From Clostridiales bacterium (GTDB lineage Bacteria > Bacillota > Clostridia > Oscillospirales > Oscillospiraceae), in assembly GCA_004554585.1 (NCBI GenBank), contig SFLH01000016.1, positions 3,525 through 67,524 on the forward strand: a stretch of 64,000 bases of DNA, in the 5' to 3' direction. The position numbers were made by a program, and so were the translations under genes. The notes below the pieces were generated by a model that saw nothing but the letters and a program-made list of their open reading frames with translations, searched no databases and was not told the DNA's origin. Of the stretch, positions 16,312 through 25,027 are shown one piece after another (positions within the stretch are counted from its first letter, which is position 1; every line of letters begins with the position of its first letter).

Positions 16312-18676
16312 GGAGATCACCTTCCCATTCGTAGAGGTTTACCAGGTCGTCCCGGTCCATGCCGGGGTAGAAATAGACATCGTCGTTGGAGGAGGCCACC
16401 TTGGGGGCCAGCTTTACCAGCCAGGCCAGGTGCCAGGGGTGGGTGTTATCCCAGTCCCAGAAGGCCAGGTAGAGGGCGTCCTGGGTCTCATACAGGCGGT
16501 AGCCGGTGTCGGCCTCGGACCACAGGCTGTGGTCGGCGTATTCCGCCAGGCCGTCCTCGAGGGTGTCGGGGTCATAGGGCCGGTAGAGGTACCAGGCTTC
16601 CTGGACGGCCTCTTCCGGCAGCAGGGCGTCAGCGGGGTGTCCGGCGGGGACGGGGTCCCGGTCCGTGAGGGCCTCAGAGCGCCAGGCGCGGAGGTATGTG
16701 CGCAGGTCCTGATCCAAGTCCGGCGGCCCCCACAGGGTGGCAAACTGGGGGGAGAAGAGGAATTCTCCGGCGGTCTCGCTCAGGGAGACATAGGGAGCGT
16801 CCAGCCGGTGGAGAGAGAAGTCCTCGCTCTGATAAAGGACTTGCTCCACGTCATAAGCGGGCTGGAACATCCCGGCATAGGCGGAGGAACAACAGACATA
16901 ATAGGGCAGGGACAGGCAGTTCCACCACCCCAGGTGCCGCTGGGAATAGAGGTAGGAAAACTCGTCCAGGGTGCAGGTAGACAGCCCATCCCGGGGCAGG
17001 CTGGCCCGGTCCACCCGCAGGCCCACGCCGGTGTCGGGGAAGACCCAGCCTGCCTGATCTAGCTCAGGTACCAGGGCCAGGAGAAGGAGGCACCGCTGGG
17101 CCAGGTCTTGCTGGAGCCTGCCATCGACCTCGGGCGTCTGGTCGGGCAGCAGGACCAAGGTCTGGCGGCCATCGTACTCTGCCTGGAGCTGGATGGTGTA
17201 CGGTCCCACCAGCTCCTGGACGCCCAGCGCGTCCAGCAGGGCTTTCGCACCCTCCAGATCCTCCGCGCCCTTGGGGGCCAGGGCGTAGACCTCCTGGGCG
17301 GAGGGGTCGCCGGTGAGGACCTCGGCAGCCCGATACCAGCTGATCCAGCGGAGATAAACGGTGTTGCCGTCTATGGTATGGTAGTCACTGTACTTTCCGT
17401 TCAGGACGGCCTGCCGGAAGGTGGTTTCCTCCCCCTGCTGCCGCACCTGGACCAGGTAGGGCGGGAAGAGGCGGTAAGACACACTGCTGTCGTCCGGGTG
17501 GCTGAGCAGGATGGTCCCCTCGGGCAGCCCGGGGTCGTCACAGGAGACATAAGCGCTGCGCTTGGTGTCCTCCAGCAGGGCAGCCAGGGGCTGGACCAAA
17601 CTCTCCGGGAGAGGGACTTCCTCCCCCTGGCAGATCATGGCTCCCTGGGTCACCCGGTGCCAGTCAACCCGGACTCCGTCGGCCTCCGGGTTGACGGCAA
17701 ACACCGTCCCCGCCAGCAGGCAGAGGACCAGGGCGGTGGCCAGGACCCCCGCCGCCGGGCGTTTATAGGACAGCAGCAGGGCAATGCGCGCCTTGGCGTC
17801 CTCCTCCCCAAAGGCCAGGGGGAGGGCGGCGGGCACGCCGGGCTCCCGGGACAGGTGGAGCAGGGCCTGGGCATAGCCGGCGGTCTCCTCCGGGGCCTCC
17901 TTGGGCAGGCGGCGGAGGACGGCCTGGTCACAGGCAGTCTCCAGGTCCAGGCAGAGCAGGCGATAGGCCACCCACAGCACGGGGTTGAACCAGTGGAAAC
18001 ACAGCAGCAGATAGGCCAGGGGTTTGACAATGCAGTCCCCCCGGCGGATGTGGGCCCGTTCGTGCAGGAGAACATAGCGCTTCTCCTGGGGCGACAGGGA
18101 CGGGGTGAGGTAGATTTTGGGCCGGAAGATCCCCAGCACAAAGGGGGAGGGAATCCGGTCGCTCTCGTAGACATTGTCCTCTACCAGCACCGCCTCCGCC
18201 ACCCGGCGGCGCAGGCGCAGGTAGGAGACCAGCCCCCAAACAAGCCCCACGATGGTTCCCGCCAGCCAGACGGCGAAGAGAATGGCCCAGGGGGTCCCGT
18301 CCTCCTGGGTGGGAGCCGGGACGGTCTCGTTGGTGGTGTCAGGTGGAGTGAAGTCGGTCGCTTCCTCCGTGGCGGCGGGGGCGGATTCTGTGGGTGTGGT
18401 CTCCGGGACTTCTACCGGCGGAATCTCCAAGGGGGAGGGCCGGGAGGAGGTCAGGACGAACTGGGCCGCCGACCCGTCGGCCACCCCCTGGGGCACCAGA
18501 CTCACCGGCAGGGACAGGCTCACCGGGCAGGCCATGCGGAACAGAACCACCAGCCACAGCAGGCACACCAGGGCCCGGGGGGCTTTGTACAGGAAGAAGT
18601 GGACCACCATCACGCCCAGGGCCGCTATGGCGGCGGCCAGGCTCATGGTGAAGAGGGTGGTGCAGAAGAGTTCCAT
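16304..18676 (-). CDS. BlaR1/MecR1-like M56 metalloprotease with long external domain (first copy)
   Basis: 790 residues, homologous to the downstream copy in its first 330: membrane segments, PFVLGIFRPKIYLTP, the catalytic HERAH, and ETACDQAV. Between spans 2 and 3 there is a Thr/Pro/Glu-rich external linker, and after the last span a C-terminal external region of about 450 residues without a recognisable penicillin-binding motif (no SxxK/KTG pair was found). It probably senses an envelope or extracellular signal and cleaves the BlaI-type repressor encoded just upstream. AAAGGAGG precedes the ATG. Confidence 0.85.
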   Translation of the reverse strand: MELFCTTLFTMSLAAAIAALGVMVVHFFLYKAPRALVCLLWLVVLFRMACPVSLSLPVSLVPQGVADGSAAQFVLTSSRPSPLEIPPVEVPETTPTESAPAATEEATDFTPPDTTNETVPAPTQEDGTPWAILFAVWLAGTIVGLVWGLVSYLRLRRRVAEAVLVEDNVYESDRIPSPFVLGIFRPKIYLTPSLSPQEKRYVLLHERAHIRRGDCIVKPLAYLLLCFHWFNPVLWVAYRLLCLDLETACDQAVLRRLPKEAPEETAGYAQALLHLSREPGVPAALPLAFGEEDAKARIALLLSYKRPAAGVLATALVLCLLAGTVFAVNPEADGVRVDWHRVTQGAMICQGEEVPLPESLVQPLAALLEDTKRSAYVSCDDPGLPEGTILLSHPDDSSVSYRLFPPYLVQVRQQGEETTFRQAVLNGKYSDYHTIDGNTVYLRWISWYRAAEVLTGDPSAQEVYALAPKGAEDLEGAKALLDALGVQELVGPYTIQLQAEYDGRQTLVLLPDQTPEVDGRLQQDLAQRCLLLLALVPELDQAGWVFPDTGVGLRVDRASLPRDGLSTCTLDEFSYLYSQRHLGWWNCLSLPYYVCCSSAYAGMFQPAYDVEQVLYQSEDFSLHRLDAPYVSLSETAGEFLFSPQFATLWGPPDLDQDLRTYLRAWRSEALTDRDPVPAGHPADALLPEEAVQEAWYLYRPYDPDTLEDGLAEYADHSLWSEADTGYRLYETQDALYLAFWDWDNTHPWHLAWLVKLAPKVASSNDDVYFYPGMDRDDLVNLYEWEGDLHG

Positions 18677-18697
18677 AAGGACCTCCTTTCCCGGGGG

Positions 18698-19066
18698 TCA
18701 GTGGCGCTGGCGGTAGGCAGCCAGCATTTCTTCAATCTCTGCAGCCTCCTGGTCGGTGACGGTACCCGCCTGGAGAAAGGCGGCCAGGAAGCTGGGCAGG
18801 GAGCCGTGGAAGGAGCGCTGCAAGACCTCCTGTCCGTCGGCCCGCTGGACCTCGGCCCGGTCCACCAGAGCGGTGACCTCGGCGGCCTCGTTTTTCAGAT
18901 AACCCTTGTCGCTCAAACGCTTGATCACGGTATAGGTGGTGGTGCGCTTCCAGCCCAAGTGGTCCGCGGCCAGCTTGCACAGCTGGGCGGAGGACACCGG
19001 CTGGGCGTCCCACACCAGCTCCAGCAGCCGATGGTCGGCCAGGGAGAGGGGGGCGGTGGGTTTCAT
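18698..19066 (-). CDS. BlaI/MecI/CopY-family repressor
   Basis: 122-residue winged-helix repressor. The N-terminal helix-turn-helix contains LADHRLLELVWDAQPVSSAQ and GWKRTTTYTVIKRLSDKGYL, a hallmark of BlaI-type proteins; the C-terminal helices form the dimer and carry the region cut by the partner protease. The start was placed at MKPTAP because AGGAGGTGATCCCC lies directly before it. It is first in an operon with two BlaR1-like proteases and has two 16-bp dyads over its own promoter, so autorepression released by proteolysis is the expected logic. Confidence 0.92.
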   Translation of the reverse strand: MKPTAPLSLADHRLLELVWDAQPVSSAQLCKLAADHLGWKRTTTYTVIKRLSDKGYLKNEAAEVTALVDRAEVQRADGQEVLQRSFHGSLPSFLAAFLQAGTVTDQEAAEIEEMLAAYRQRH

Positions 19067-19086
19067 GGGGATCACCTCCTATAGCA

Positions 19087-19137
19087 GTCTAACCCTTTAG
19101 ACACCTTTAGTCTAATCGATTAGACAGCCTTTGTCAA
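19087..19137 (-). promoter_or_regulatory. blaI-type promoter with two 16-bp operators
   Basis: Minus-strand promoter TTGACA (19132-19137), 17 bp, TAGACT (19109-19114). A perfect dyad, GTCTAATCGATTAGAC (19110-19125), covers the spacer and -10; a second, GTCTAACCCTTTAGAC (19087-19102), lies 23 bp downstream. Two operators of this kind are typical of BlaI/MecI autoregulation. Confidence 0.85.
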
Positions 19138-19148
19138 GAGATTTGCAC

Positions 19149-19175
19149 AAAAAAAGTCCTCCCGGTACGGGAGGA
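19149..19175 (-). terminator. Terminator insulating the blaI promoter
   Basis: On the minus strand TCCTCCCG, loop TAC, CGGGAGGA, then C and seven T. It lies just upstream of the blaI promoter and would stop readthrough from the methyltransferase gene. Confidence 0.8.
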
Positions 19176-19329
19176 AAACTTGTGTCCAAAGAAGCGCAGG
19201 AACCCTGCCGTGCTGCATACGATTGCGGCCCCAGCAAAGGCCGTCTGCACTTTCCCCCATCCGTCCTGACCACAGAGGAAACGCTGCCTTCCGCCGTCCC
19301 CACCCAAAGGGTCCCATCTCCCGGCCCCA

Positions 19330-19590
19330 GCCGCCCAATCGGTGGGCGGCTCGCCTTAGGAGCCTTTCGCTGAGCGGGCCGCAGGCCGCTTACGCCGACA
19401 GAACATCTCTCATTCCCGTTTACACAAACCAGAGAAGGGGAGCGTGAGGGGAGGAACCTCCTCCCCTCACCCCCGGGGTCCAGGGGCCGTAGCCCCTGGT
19501 GCTCTTTCGGCTGGGCTTTCTCCAGAGAAAGCCCAGGCCCCCGCGGCAGCGGCCCCCCGGGAGGGGGACCCTCCCCAGTCTCACCCACTG
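19330..19590. repeat. Non-coding array of GC-rich hairpins
   Basis: The 428-bp gap between the terminator and the methyltransferase has no credible gene. It holds successive long inverted repeats: GCCGCCCA/TGGGCGGC (19330-19350), an 11-bp GTGAGGGGAGG arm with its complement (19444-19470), CCAGGGGC/GCCCCTGG (19480-19499) and a perfect 12-bp CTGGGCTTTCTC arm with its complement (19511-19536). A structured 3' RNA or a dispersed intergenic repeat is possible. Confidence 0.6.
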
Positions 19591-19603
19591 TGGGTGTCTT
19601 TCC

Positions 19604-20695
19604 TCAAACAATCTGGAAAAGGTAGAATTTCAGGTACTCCGTCTCCGGCACCCCCCACAAAATAGGGTGGTCCGGCGCCTGCCGCCGCTCCTCGATCTGC
19701 CGCAGGGAGACAGCGGCGTCGGCGGCGGCCTCCCAAAGCATCTGTCGGAAGAGGGTGGGGGTCATGAAGTGGGAGCAGGAGCAGGTGGCCAGATACCCGC
19801 CCCGGGGCAGCAGCTTCATGGCCTTCAAATTGATCTCCTTGTACCCCCGGAAGGCGTTTTTCACCGTGGCCCCGCTCTTGGTGAAGGCGGGGGGGTCCAG
19901 GATGATGAAGTCATAGGGATGCCCCTTCTCCTTGGCCAGGTCGGTGAGCAGGTCAAAGACGTTGGCCTGGACCACATCCACCTTGTCCGCCAGGCCGTTG
20001 CGGGCGGCGTTGCGGCGGGTGAGGGCCACGGCCTCCTGGGAGATGTCCACCGCCGTGACGTGGGCGGCCCCGGCCTTGGCGCAGTTGAGGGCAAAGGCTC
20101 CGGTGTGGGTGCAGCAGTCCAGCACCCGGCGGCCGGGGGCCAAGGCGGCGGCGGCCCGGCGGTTGTATTTCTGGTCCAGGAAGAAGCCGGTCTTCTGGCC
20201 GTGAATGTAGTCCACCTCATAGTCGATGCCGTTCTCGGTGAGGATGAGCTGGCCGTCCAGGTCGGTGGCCAGGCCGGGCAGGGGGTAAAAGCCGGTGTGC
20301 TGGGGCAGGCCCTCCTTTTCCCGCAGGGGGGAGTCGCTGCGCTCGTAAATGGCCCGCAGCTGGATGCCGTCCTCGGCCAAGAGCTCCCGCAGCAGGGGGT
20401 AGAGCAGGTCCTTGCGCACCTCCATGCCCAGGGAAAGGACCTCGGTGACCAGGATGTCCCCGAACAGGTCGGCGGTGAGACCGGGGAAGTGGTCGGCCTC
20501 CCCGAAGATCAGCCGGCAGCAGCCGAAGTCGGGGCCCATGACGGTCTTGCGGTAGTCGATGGCATACCGCAGCCGCCGGCGCCAGAAGGCCTCGTCAAAG
20601 CGGTCGTTGGTGTTGCGGGAGAGCAGGCGGACGCGGATTTTTGAGTGGTCATTGAGAAAGCCGGCCCCCAGCCAGCGGCCCTTCTGGGAGACCAC
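19604..20695 (-). CDS. RlmI-like class I rRNA methyltransferase, N-terminal start damaged or unusual
   Basis: SAM-dependent 23S rRNA cytosine methyltransferase family with PUA, EEHEAD-like and Rossmann methyltransferase parts. Seen: GQKTGFFLDQKYNRR, VLDCCTHTGAFALN (SAM loop), DPPAFTKSG and YLATCSCSHFM with the catalytic cysteine. The given start is a GTG without a ribosome site. Homology (RAGHPWVYGAE) continues upstream in the same frame to about 20785, where no start codon exists. An ATG with a good AAGGAGG site at 20793 is one base out of frame. This suggests a 1-base deletion in the first codons, a sequencing error, or a non-AUG start. Confidence 0.8.
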   Translation of the reverse strand: MVSQKGRWLGAGFLNDHSKIRVRLLSRNTNDRFDEAFWRRRLRYAIDYRKTVMGPDFGCCRLIFGEADHFPGLTADLFGDILVTEVLSLGMEVRKDLLYPLLRELLAEDGIQLRAIYERSDSPLREKEGLPQHTGFYPLPGLATDLDGQLILTENGIDYEVDYIHGQKTGFFLDQKYNRRAAAALAPGRRVLDCCTHTGAFALNCAKAGAAHVTAVDISQEAVALTRRNAARNGLADKVDVVQANVFDLLTDLAKEKGHPYDFIILDPPAFTKSGATVKNAFRGYKEINLKAMKLLPRGGYLATCSCSHFMTPTLFRQMLWEAAADAAVSLRQIEERRQAPDHPILWGVPETEYLKFYLFQIV

Positions 20696-20826
20696 ATCGA
20701 CGATGTCTCCATTGGCACAGGGGCGGTCCGGGCCGGTGGTCTCGGCGCCGTAGACCCAGGGGTGGCCGGCGCGGGATAGGGACGTGTGGCCATGGATGGG
20801 GCCTCCTTAGTAAGAAATGAAGGGGA

Positions 20827-21327
20827 TCAGGCGCGATGGAACAGCAGGGCTGTGGTCCTGCGGGTGAAGGGCGCGGCGGCGAACAGGTTCCAGAAAAAGG
20901 CCATGGGGAAATTTTTCAGCAGGGTGCCCACCCAAATGGCGGGCAGCTGGAGGGGACTGGCCCCGCCCAGAATGACGCTGAAGAGGATGGATGCAATGAG
21001 ACTCATGGCAGGGCACATGACAGCAATGGTCCCCCCTTGGCGCAGCAGCTGATACAGGGACAGGGGCATCCCCTTCTCCCAGTAATGGTCGGCGATGCGG
21101 GCCCCCAGCCGGTTGCCGAACAGGCCGGAGACGGCAAAGACGATGGCCCCCATGAACAGGCACTCCTTCAGGGCGTGGAGGAAGACCCCATAGCCCAGGC
21201 CGCTCAGCCCCCCCGGCAGGGCTTGTATCCCCTGCTGGATGGCGTTGTTGTACAGCTCCATCCCGTAGGTCATAGTATAGGACATGATCAGGCCAAAGAC
21301 AATGGCTTCTTTCTTGCTTCCGGGCAT
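20827..21327 (-). CDS. DUF2798-like membrane protein
   Basis: 166-residue integral membrane protein with four hydrophobic helices. The N-terminal segment IVFGLIMSYTMTYGMELYN resembles the DUF2798 repeat unit (short proteins with two such hairpins). The start was taken at MPGSKKE with AAAGGAGAGG upstream; a slightly longer start lacks a site. No operon partner. Function of the family is unknown. Confidence 0.65.
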   Translation of the reverse strand: MPGSKKEAIVFGLIMSYTMTYGMELYNNAIQQGIQALPGGLSGLGYGVFLHALKECLFMGAIVFAVSGLFGNRLGARIADHYWEKGMPLSLYQLLRQGGTIAVMCPAMSLIASILFSVILGGASPLQLPAIWVGTLLKNFPMAFFWNLFAAAPFTRRTTALLFHRA

Positions 21328-21537
21328 AAAAACCTCTCCTTTCAAAAAAAGAAGCGTACAACATGGGCCGGACCCACGTTGTACGCTTTGCTTGCGATCT
21401 CGCTACACGCACCTTCTTTTTAGCACAAAAATCCGCCGCCGTCAATCTCTTTTTTCCGCCGGCGGACGGGCTGCCTCTGGTGTTCCCGGGCGAAAGGTGC
21501 TACAATAGAGCCATCAAAGACACAGGAGGCGGCGGCC

Positions 21538-22374
21538 ATGGCAGGAAAGATCAAGCTGCTGGCGTTGGATCTGGACGGCACGTTACTCAACCAGGAGAAG
21601 AAGATCACCCCCCGCACCTGGGCGGCCTTGGAGCGGGCCCGGGCCCAGGGGGTCCTGGTGGTCCCGGTCACCGGCCGGCCAGCCCAGGGACTGCCTCCAG
21701 TGGTGCGCACCATGCCGGGGCTGCAATATGTGGTCTCCTCCAACGGGGCCACCATCCGGGATCTGGTGACGGGTAAGACCTTGCTGGAAAAGCACCTGTC
21801 GGCGGACACCTGCCTGCTGGTGCTGGACAAGTGCGCCCACTTCCCCATGATCCGCCAGGCTTTCCGCCAGGGGGTGGGCTATCTCTCCCAGGCCGACTAC
21901 GACACCCTCCGGGACCGGTACGCGGGCACCTCCATGCTCCAGTACCACCTGGATACCCGCCAGGTGGTGCCGGGCACCGTGGCGGAGTTTTTGGCGGCCG
22001 ACCGGCAGCCGGTGGAGGAGCTCTTCTTCCTCACCGACAGCCCCCAGACCAAGGCCAGCCTGCGACAGACCCTCACAGGCCTGCCGGGCATCGGTTTTGC
22101 CGACCCCTTCCCCAACGATTTGGAGGTCATCGCCGGGGACATCGACAAGGGGGAGGCCCTGCGCTACCTCTTAAAACAGCTGGACATCTCCCCCGACCAG
22201 GTGCTGGCCATGGGAGACGGGGGCAGCGACCTGCCCCTGCTCCAGGCCGCGGGCATCGGCGTGGCCATGGCCAACGCCACCGAGGCCGTCAAGGCCGGGG
22301 CGGACTACGTCACCACCTCCTGCGATGAGGACGGCGTGGGCCTGGCCATCGAAAAATTTGTGTTGGGAGACTGA
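21538..22374 (+). CDS. Cof-type HAD-IIB phosphatase
   Basis: 278-residue cytosolic haloacid-dehalogenase phosphatase. Motif I LALDLDGTLL has the nucleophile and acid/base Asp pair; motif II is VVPVTGRPAQG; the cap domain follows; the C-terminal motifs III/IV are DKGEAL and AMGDGGSDLPLL. This is the Cof/YbiV arrangement, acting on sugar phosphates or phosphorylated cofactors; the exact substrate is not predictable. AGGAGG precedes the ATG by 9 bases, and a strong terminator follows. Confidence 0.88.
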   Translation: MAGKIKLLALDLDGTLLNQEKKITPRTWAALERARAQGVLVVPVTGRPAQGLPPVVRTMPGLQYVVSSNGATIRDLVTGKTLLEKHLSADTCLLVLDKCAHFPMIRQAFRQGVGYLSQADYDTLRDRYAGTSMLQYHLDTRQVVPGTVAEFLAADRQPVEELFFLTDSPQTKASLRQTLTGLPGIGFADPFPNDLEVIAGDIDKGEALRYLLKQLDISPDQVLAMGDGGSDLPLLQAAGIGVAMANATEAVKAGADYVTTSCDEDGVGLAIEKFVLGD

Positions 22375-22388
22375 TCCTGCAAAAACCG

Positions 22389-22424
22389 AAAGCGGCGCCT
22401 GCCCTTTGGGCAGGCGCCGCTTTT
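22389..22424. terminator. Bidirectional terminator between HAD and anti-sigma genes
   Basis: AAAGCGGCGCCTGCCC pairs perfectly with GGGCAGGCGCCGCTTT around a TTT loop. Confidence 0.9.
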
Positions 22425-22433
22425 GTCTGGGGA

Positions 22434-22979
22434 TTATGGTGTTCCGTCCCCGTCCTGGCTGGGGATGGGGACGATGGTGACCCCGGATGAGGAATCCTGT
22501 TCCGGCATGGCGTCCTCCTGGCTGGGCAGAAAGAAGGGGTCCTGGTCCAAGATGGCGTCATTGGGCAGGGCCGCGGGCTCCTGGGACCACTGGGCCGATG
22601 GGGGCAGCGGGGCCCGCAGGGTGGGGCCGTTGAGGGAGATGAGCTGGTAGAGAGAGACCAGGCGGCGGGGGTCCTGGACGGCTTCCGTCACGGCGGCGGG
22701 CGCCGCCGGGGCATGGTCATCGGGCAGGAGAAGGGGCACACCCACTCCTACCGCTACCAGGGCAGCGGTCCAGAGGGCCGCCCGGCGCAGGGGCGGGGCG
22801 GGAAAGAGGGCGGCGTGGTCGGCCCGAAAGCGCCGCCAGCCTTTCTGGGCCGACCAGGCGGGGGCCTGGTCCTCCACCTGGTCCAGCAGGTCCTGGAGGT
22901 CGGCCAGGGAGGTCTCCTCCTGGAAAAGGGTGGTCTCCCGCAGCAGGCGGGCCTGGGGAGAAGAAGGGGGGATGGTCAT
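22434..22979 (-). CDS. Putative membrane anti-sigma factor
   Basis: 181-residue protein with a cytoplasmic N-terminal helical domain (about residues 1-62), one membrane segment (about 65-84, rich in Val/Gly/Leu) and a Pro/Asp-rich external part. It follows the sigma-factor gene by 12 bases, the usual order for sigma/anti-sigma pairs. The HxxxCxxC zinc motif of ZAS-type anti-sigma factors is not present. The start was set at ATG 22979, which has AGAGG 8 bases before it, rather than at the GTG nine bases earlier. Assignment rests on context and topology. Confidence 0.6.
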   Translation of the reverse strand: MTIPPSSPQARLLRETTLFQEETSLADLQDLLDQVEDQAPAWSAQKGWRRFRADHAALFPAPPLRRAALWTAALVAVGVGVPLLLPDDHAPAAPAAVTEAVQDPRRLVSLYQLISLNGPTLRAPLPPSAQWSQEPAALPNDAILDQDPFFLPSQEDAMPEQDSSSGVTIVPIPSQDGDGTP

Positions 22980-22991
22980 GGCAAACACCTC

Positions 22992-23483
22992 TCAGGGGAA
23001 ATGGGGGTCTTCGGTCAGCAGCACCCGGCAGCGGGCCTTGGCCCGGGCCAGCCGGGTGCCGCAGGTGGACAGGGGAATGTGGAGCCGCTGGGCGATCTCC
23101 TGGTAGGACAGGCCCGTCTCATAGTAGAGCAGCAGGATCTCCCGGTCCCCGGCGGGTAGACTGGCGGGCAGCACATCCGCCAGCCCCAGGCTGGGCGGCG
23201 GGCTGGTCCCAGCGGCGGGGGAGAGGGCGTCCAGAGGAAGGGGGTCCTTGGCCCGGCGGGCAAACTCGTGGCTGAGCTCATACTGCATGGCCCGCAGCAG
23301 CCAGGCCAGGGGATTGGGGTGATTCTGGAGAACCTGGACCTTCCCGGCGGCGGCCAGAAAGACGTTGTGGGTGAGGTCCTGGGCCCGCCCGGGGTCCCCC
23401 AGCCGCCAGCGGGCCAGCCGGTACAAGGTCTGGGCATAGGTCAGATACAATGTGTGCAGCCATTGGGACTGGGCACGGTTCAC
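22992..23483 (-). CDS. ECF-type RNA polymerase sigma factor
   Basis: 163-residue sigma-70 family protein with region 2 (TLYRLARWRLGDPGRAQDLTHNVFLAA) split over a normal ECF layout and region 4 (GDREILLLYYETGLSYQEIAQRLHIPLSTCGTRLARAK) containing the helix-turn-helix for -35 recognition. Expected to direct polymerase to stress promoters when released by the neighbouring anti-sigma factor. A GTG start at 23483 was chosen for its AAGGTGAT site; a second GTG lies nine bases earlier. Confidence 0.85.
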   Translation of the reverse strand: MNRAQSQWLHTLYLTYAQTLYRLARWRLGDPGRAQDLTHNVFLAAAGKVQVLQNHPNPLAWLLRAMQYELSHEFARRAKDPLPLDALSPAAGTSPPPSLGLADVLPASLPAGDREILLLYYETGLSYQEIAQRLHIPLSTCGTRLARAKARCRVLLTEDPHFP

Positions 23484-23572
23484 AGGGATCACCTTCTTTC
23501 CGCCAACGCACCTTCTATAAAGAATACACCGCCAGGGCCGTCTTTTCTTTCAGGGCGGGAATATTTTTTTGC

Positions 23573-23614
23573 AAAAAGGCCCCGGGACCGGCAGGTCCGC
23601 CGGCCCCGAGGCCC
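23573..23614 (-). terminator. Terminator after the pyridoxal kinase gene
   Basis: Minus strand: a 15-bp stem with two G-U wobbles around a short loop (GGCC...GCCGGC / GCCGGTCCCGGGGCC) followed by five T. Confidence 0.75.
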
Positions 23615-23649
23615 TGAGACAGAAAGAAGAAAGACGAGAGAGAATGGAT

Positions 23650-24489
23650 TTATCGGCCCAGGCTGCGCACCAGCATGGGGATGGCGGACTCAAAGTTCAC
23701 CCCGTACCAGCGGGCGTCGGGGTCGTTCTGGGTGTCCCGGATGCATTCCAGGGTATAGTCCACAGCGATCTTCAATGCGCCGGTCAGGTCCTTGCCGTTC
23801 ATGAGGGCGCCCACGCAGGCGGAGGCAAAGACATCGCCGGTGCCGTGGAAGCGCACGGGGAGCTCTTCATTGAAATAGCTGGCATAGGTGCCGGTGGAAG
23901 AGTCGTAGGCCATGGCGCCGATCTTGCCCTTTTCAAAGCTCACGCCGGTGAGCACGGCCACTTTGCACCCCAGGCCGGTCAGGCGCTGGAGTAGGCCCTT
24001 GATGTAGGCCTCGTCATAGTCTTCCCCCACATACTCCTCCCCCAGCATGAAGGCGGCCTCGGTGAGGTTGGGCACGATCACGTCGGCCTTGCCGCAGAGC
24101 TTGCCCATCTCTCTGGCAAACTCCGGGGTAAAACCGGTGTAGAGCACCCCGTTGTCCGCCATGGCCGGATCGGCATAGATGAGGGTGTTCTCCCCGCCGA
24201 ACTGGTCAAAGAAGTCGCTGACCAGCTGGATTTGCTCAAAGGAGCCCAGGTAGCCGGTGTAGATGGCGTCAAAGGTGATCCCTTCCTTCTTCCAGTGGGC
24301 GGCGATGGGGGCCACTTCCTGGGTCAGGTCGTGGAAGGTAAAGCCGGAAAAGCCCCCGGTGTGGGTGGACAGCACCGCAGTGGGCACCACACAGGTCTCC
24401 ACCCCCATGGCGGAGATGATGGGCAGGGCAACTGTCAGGGAACATTTTCCCAGACAGGAAATGTCTTGAATGGAAACAACGCGCTTCAT
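23650..24489 (-). CDS. Pyridoxine/pyridoxamine/pyridoxal kinase
   Basis: 279-residue ribokinase-fold kinase that phosphorylates vitamin B6 vitamers in the salvage route to PLP. Seen: SIQDISCLGKCSLTVALPI at the N-terminus, the substrate region VPTAVLSTHTGGFSG, ADPAMADNG, PNLTEAAFMLG, and the anion-hole segment VRFHGTGDVFAS with the catalytic Asp. This is the clostridial PdxK/PdxY-type form. The start was set at MKRVVSI behind AAGGAGGAG. PLP-dependent enzymes in this window include the Orn/Lys/Arg decarboxylase. Confidence 0.88.
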   Translation of the reverse strand: MKRVVSIQDISCLGKCSLTVALPIISAMGVETCVVPTAVLSTHTGGFSGFTFHDLTQEVAPIAAHWKKEGITFDAIYTGYLGSFEQIQLVSDFFDQFGGENTLIYADPAMADNGVLYTGFTPEFAREMGKLCGKADVIVPNLTEAAFMLGEEYVGEDYDEAYIKGLLQRLTGLGCKVAVLTGVSFEKGKIGAMAYDSSTGTYASYFNEELPVRFHGTGDVFASACVGALMNGKDLTGALKIAVDYTLECIRDTQNDPDARWYGVNFESAIPMLVRSLGR

Positions 24490-24639
24490 GGTGAAAACTC
24501 CTCCTTGTGTGGGGGCGGGTACCTCCCGCCCCGGGTCCAGTGGGCAGCCGGGGCCGCCATTGCCCCTAGGGTAACATAAAACTGGCCTTGTGGCTATGGC
24601 CAATCCTGTTTTATTTGCCATGGTCAGAAGGGTCAGGTA

Positions 24640-24680
24640 CCAAAAAAGCCTTTCGGGCGTGACCCGAAAGGCTTTTTTGG
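24640..24680. terminator. Strong symmetrical terminator
   Basis: CCAAAAAAGCCTTTCGGG pairs perfectly over 18 bp with CCCGAAAGGCTTTTTTGG around CGTGA. No plus-strand gene ends here, so it probably insulates the pyridoxal kinase promoter region or marks a lost gene. Confidence 0.85.
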
Positions 24681-25027
24681 TGAGTAATAATGGAAGGATT
24701 TATGTCAGTCACGCTGCGGAAAAGAAGGAAGGAACCGCAGGTGAACTACCGCAAAATGAAGGATTTATTGCAAGTGATGCAGAAAACCCTTGGCCCTCAA
24801 GGGCTTGCGCCCTCTCTCAAGACCTTGGCTATTATCTTAGATTTTTCTCGAAACGTCAAGAGAAAAAAATGCATAAACCCGAAAAAGTTTTGTGGCATTT
24901 TTGTGACGATACGCCGACAGTGACGGGAGATCCGGGAAAAAGACAGGCGGTATTATACAAAATGACCAAGAAAACCGGGGCGATGTGTGCAAGAAGGAAG
25001 AAAACACCATGCAAAGACAGGGGGCTT
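24681..25027. other. AT-richer gap without a convincing gene
   Basis: About 350 bp with lower GC than its surroundings. A 77-codon plus-strand frame starts at 24690 (MEGFMSVTLRKR...) without a good ribosome site and ends in a basic stretch with no family resemblance; another frame is also open here, so openness is not evidence. It may be decayed DNA. Confidence 0.5.

Noticed and set aside
19112..19588. 158-codon minus-strand frame over the hairpin region
   Set aside because: It reads through a terminator, the blaI-type promoter and operator and several hairpins; composition is Gly/Pro/Arg low complexity.
24690..24923. 77-codon frame in the gap before the palindrome promoter
   Set aside because: No good ribosome site, no family resemblance, and a second frame is equally open over the same bases.
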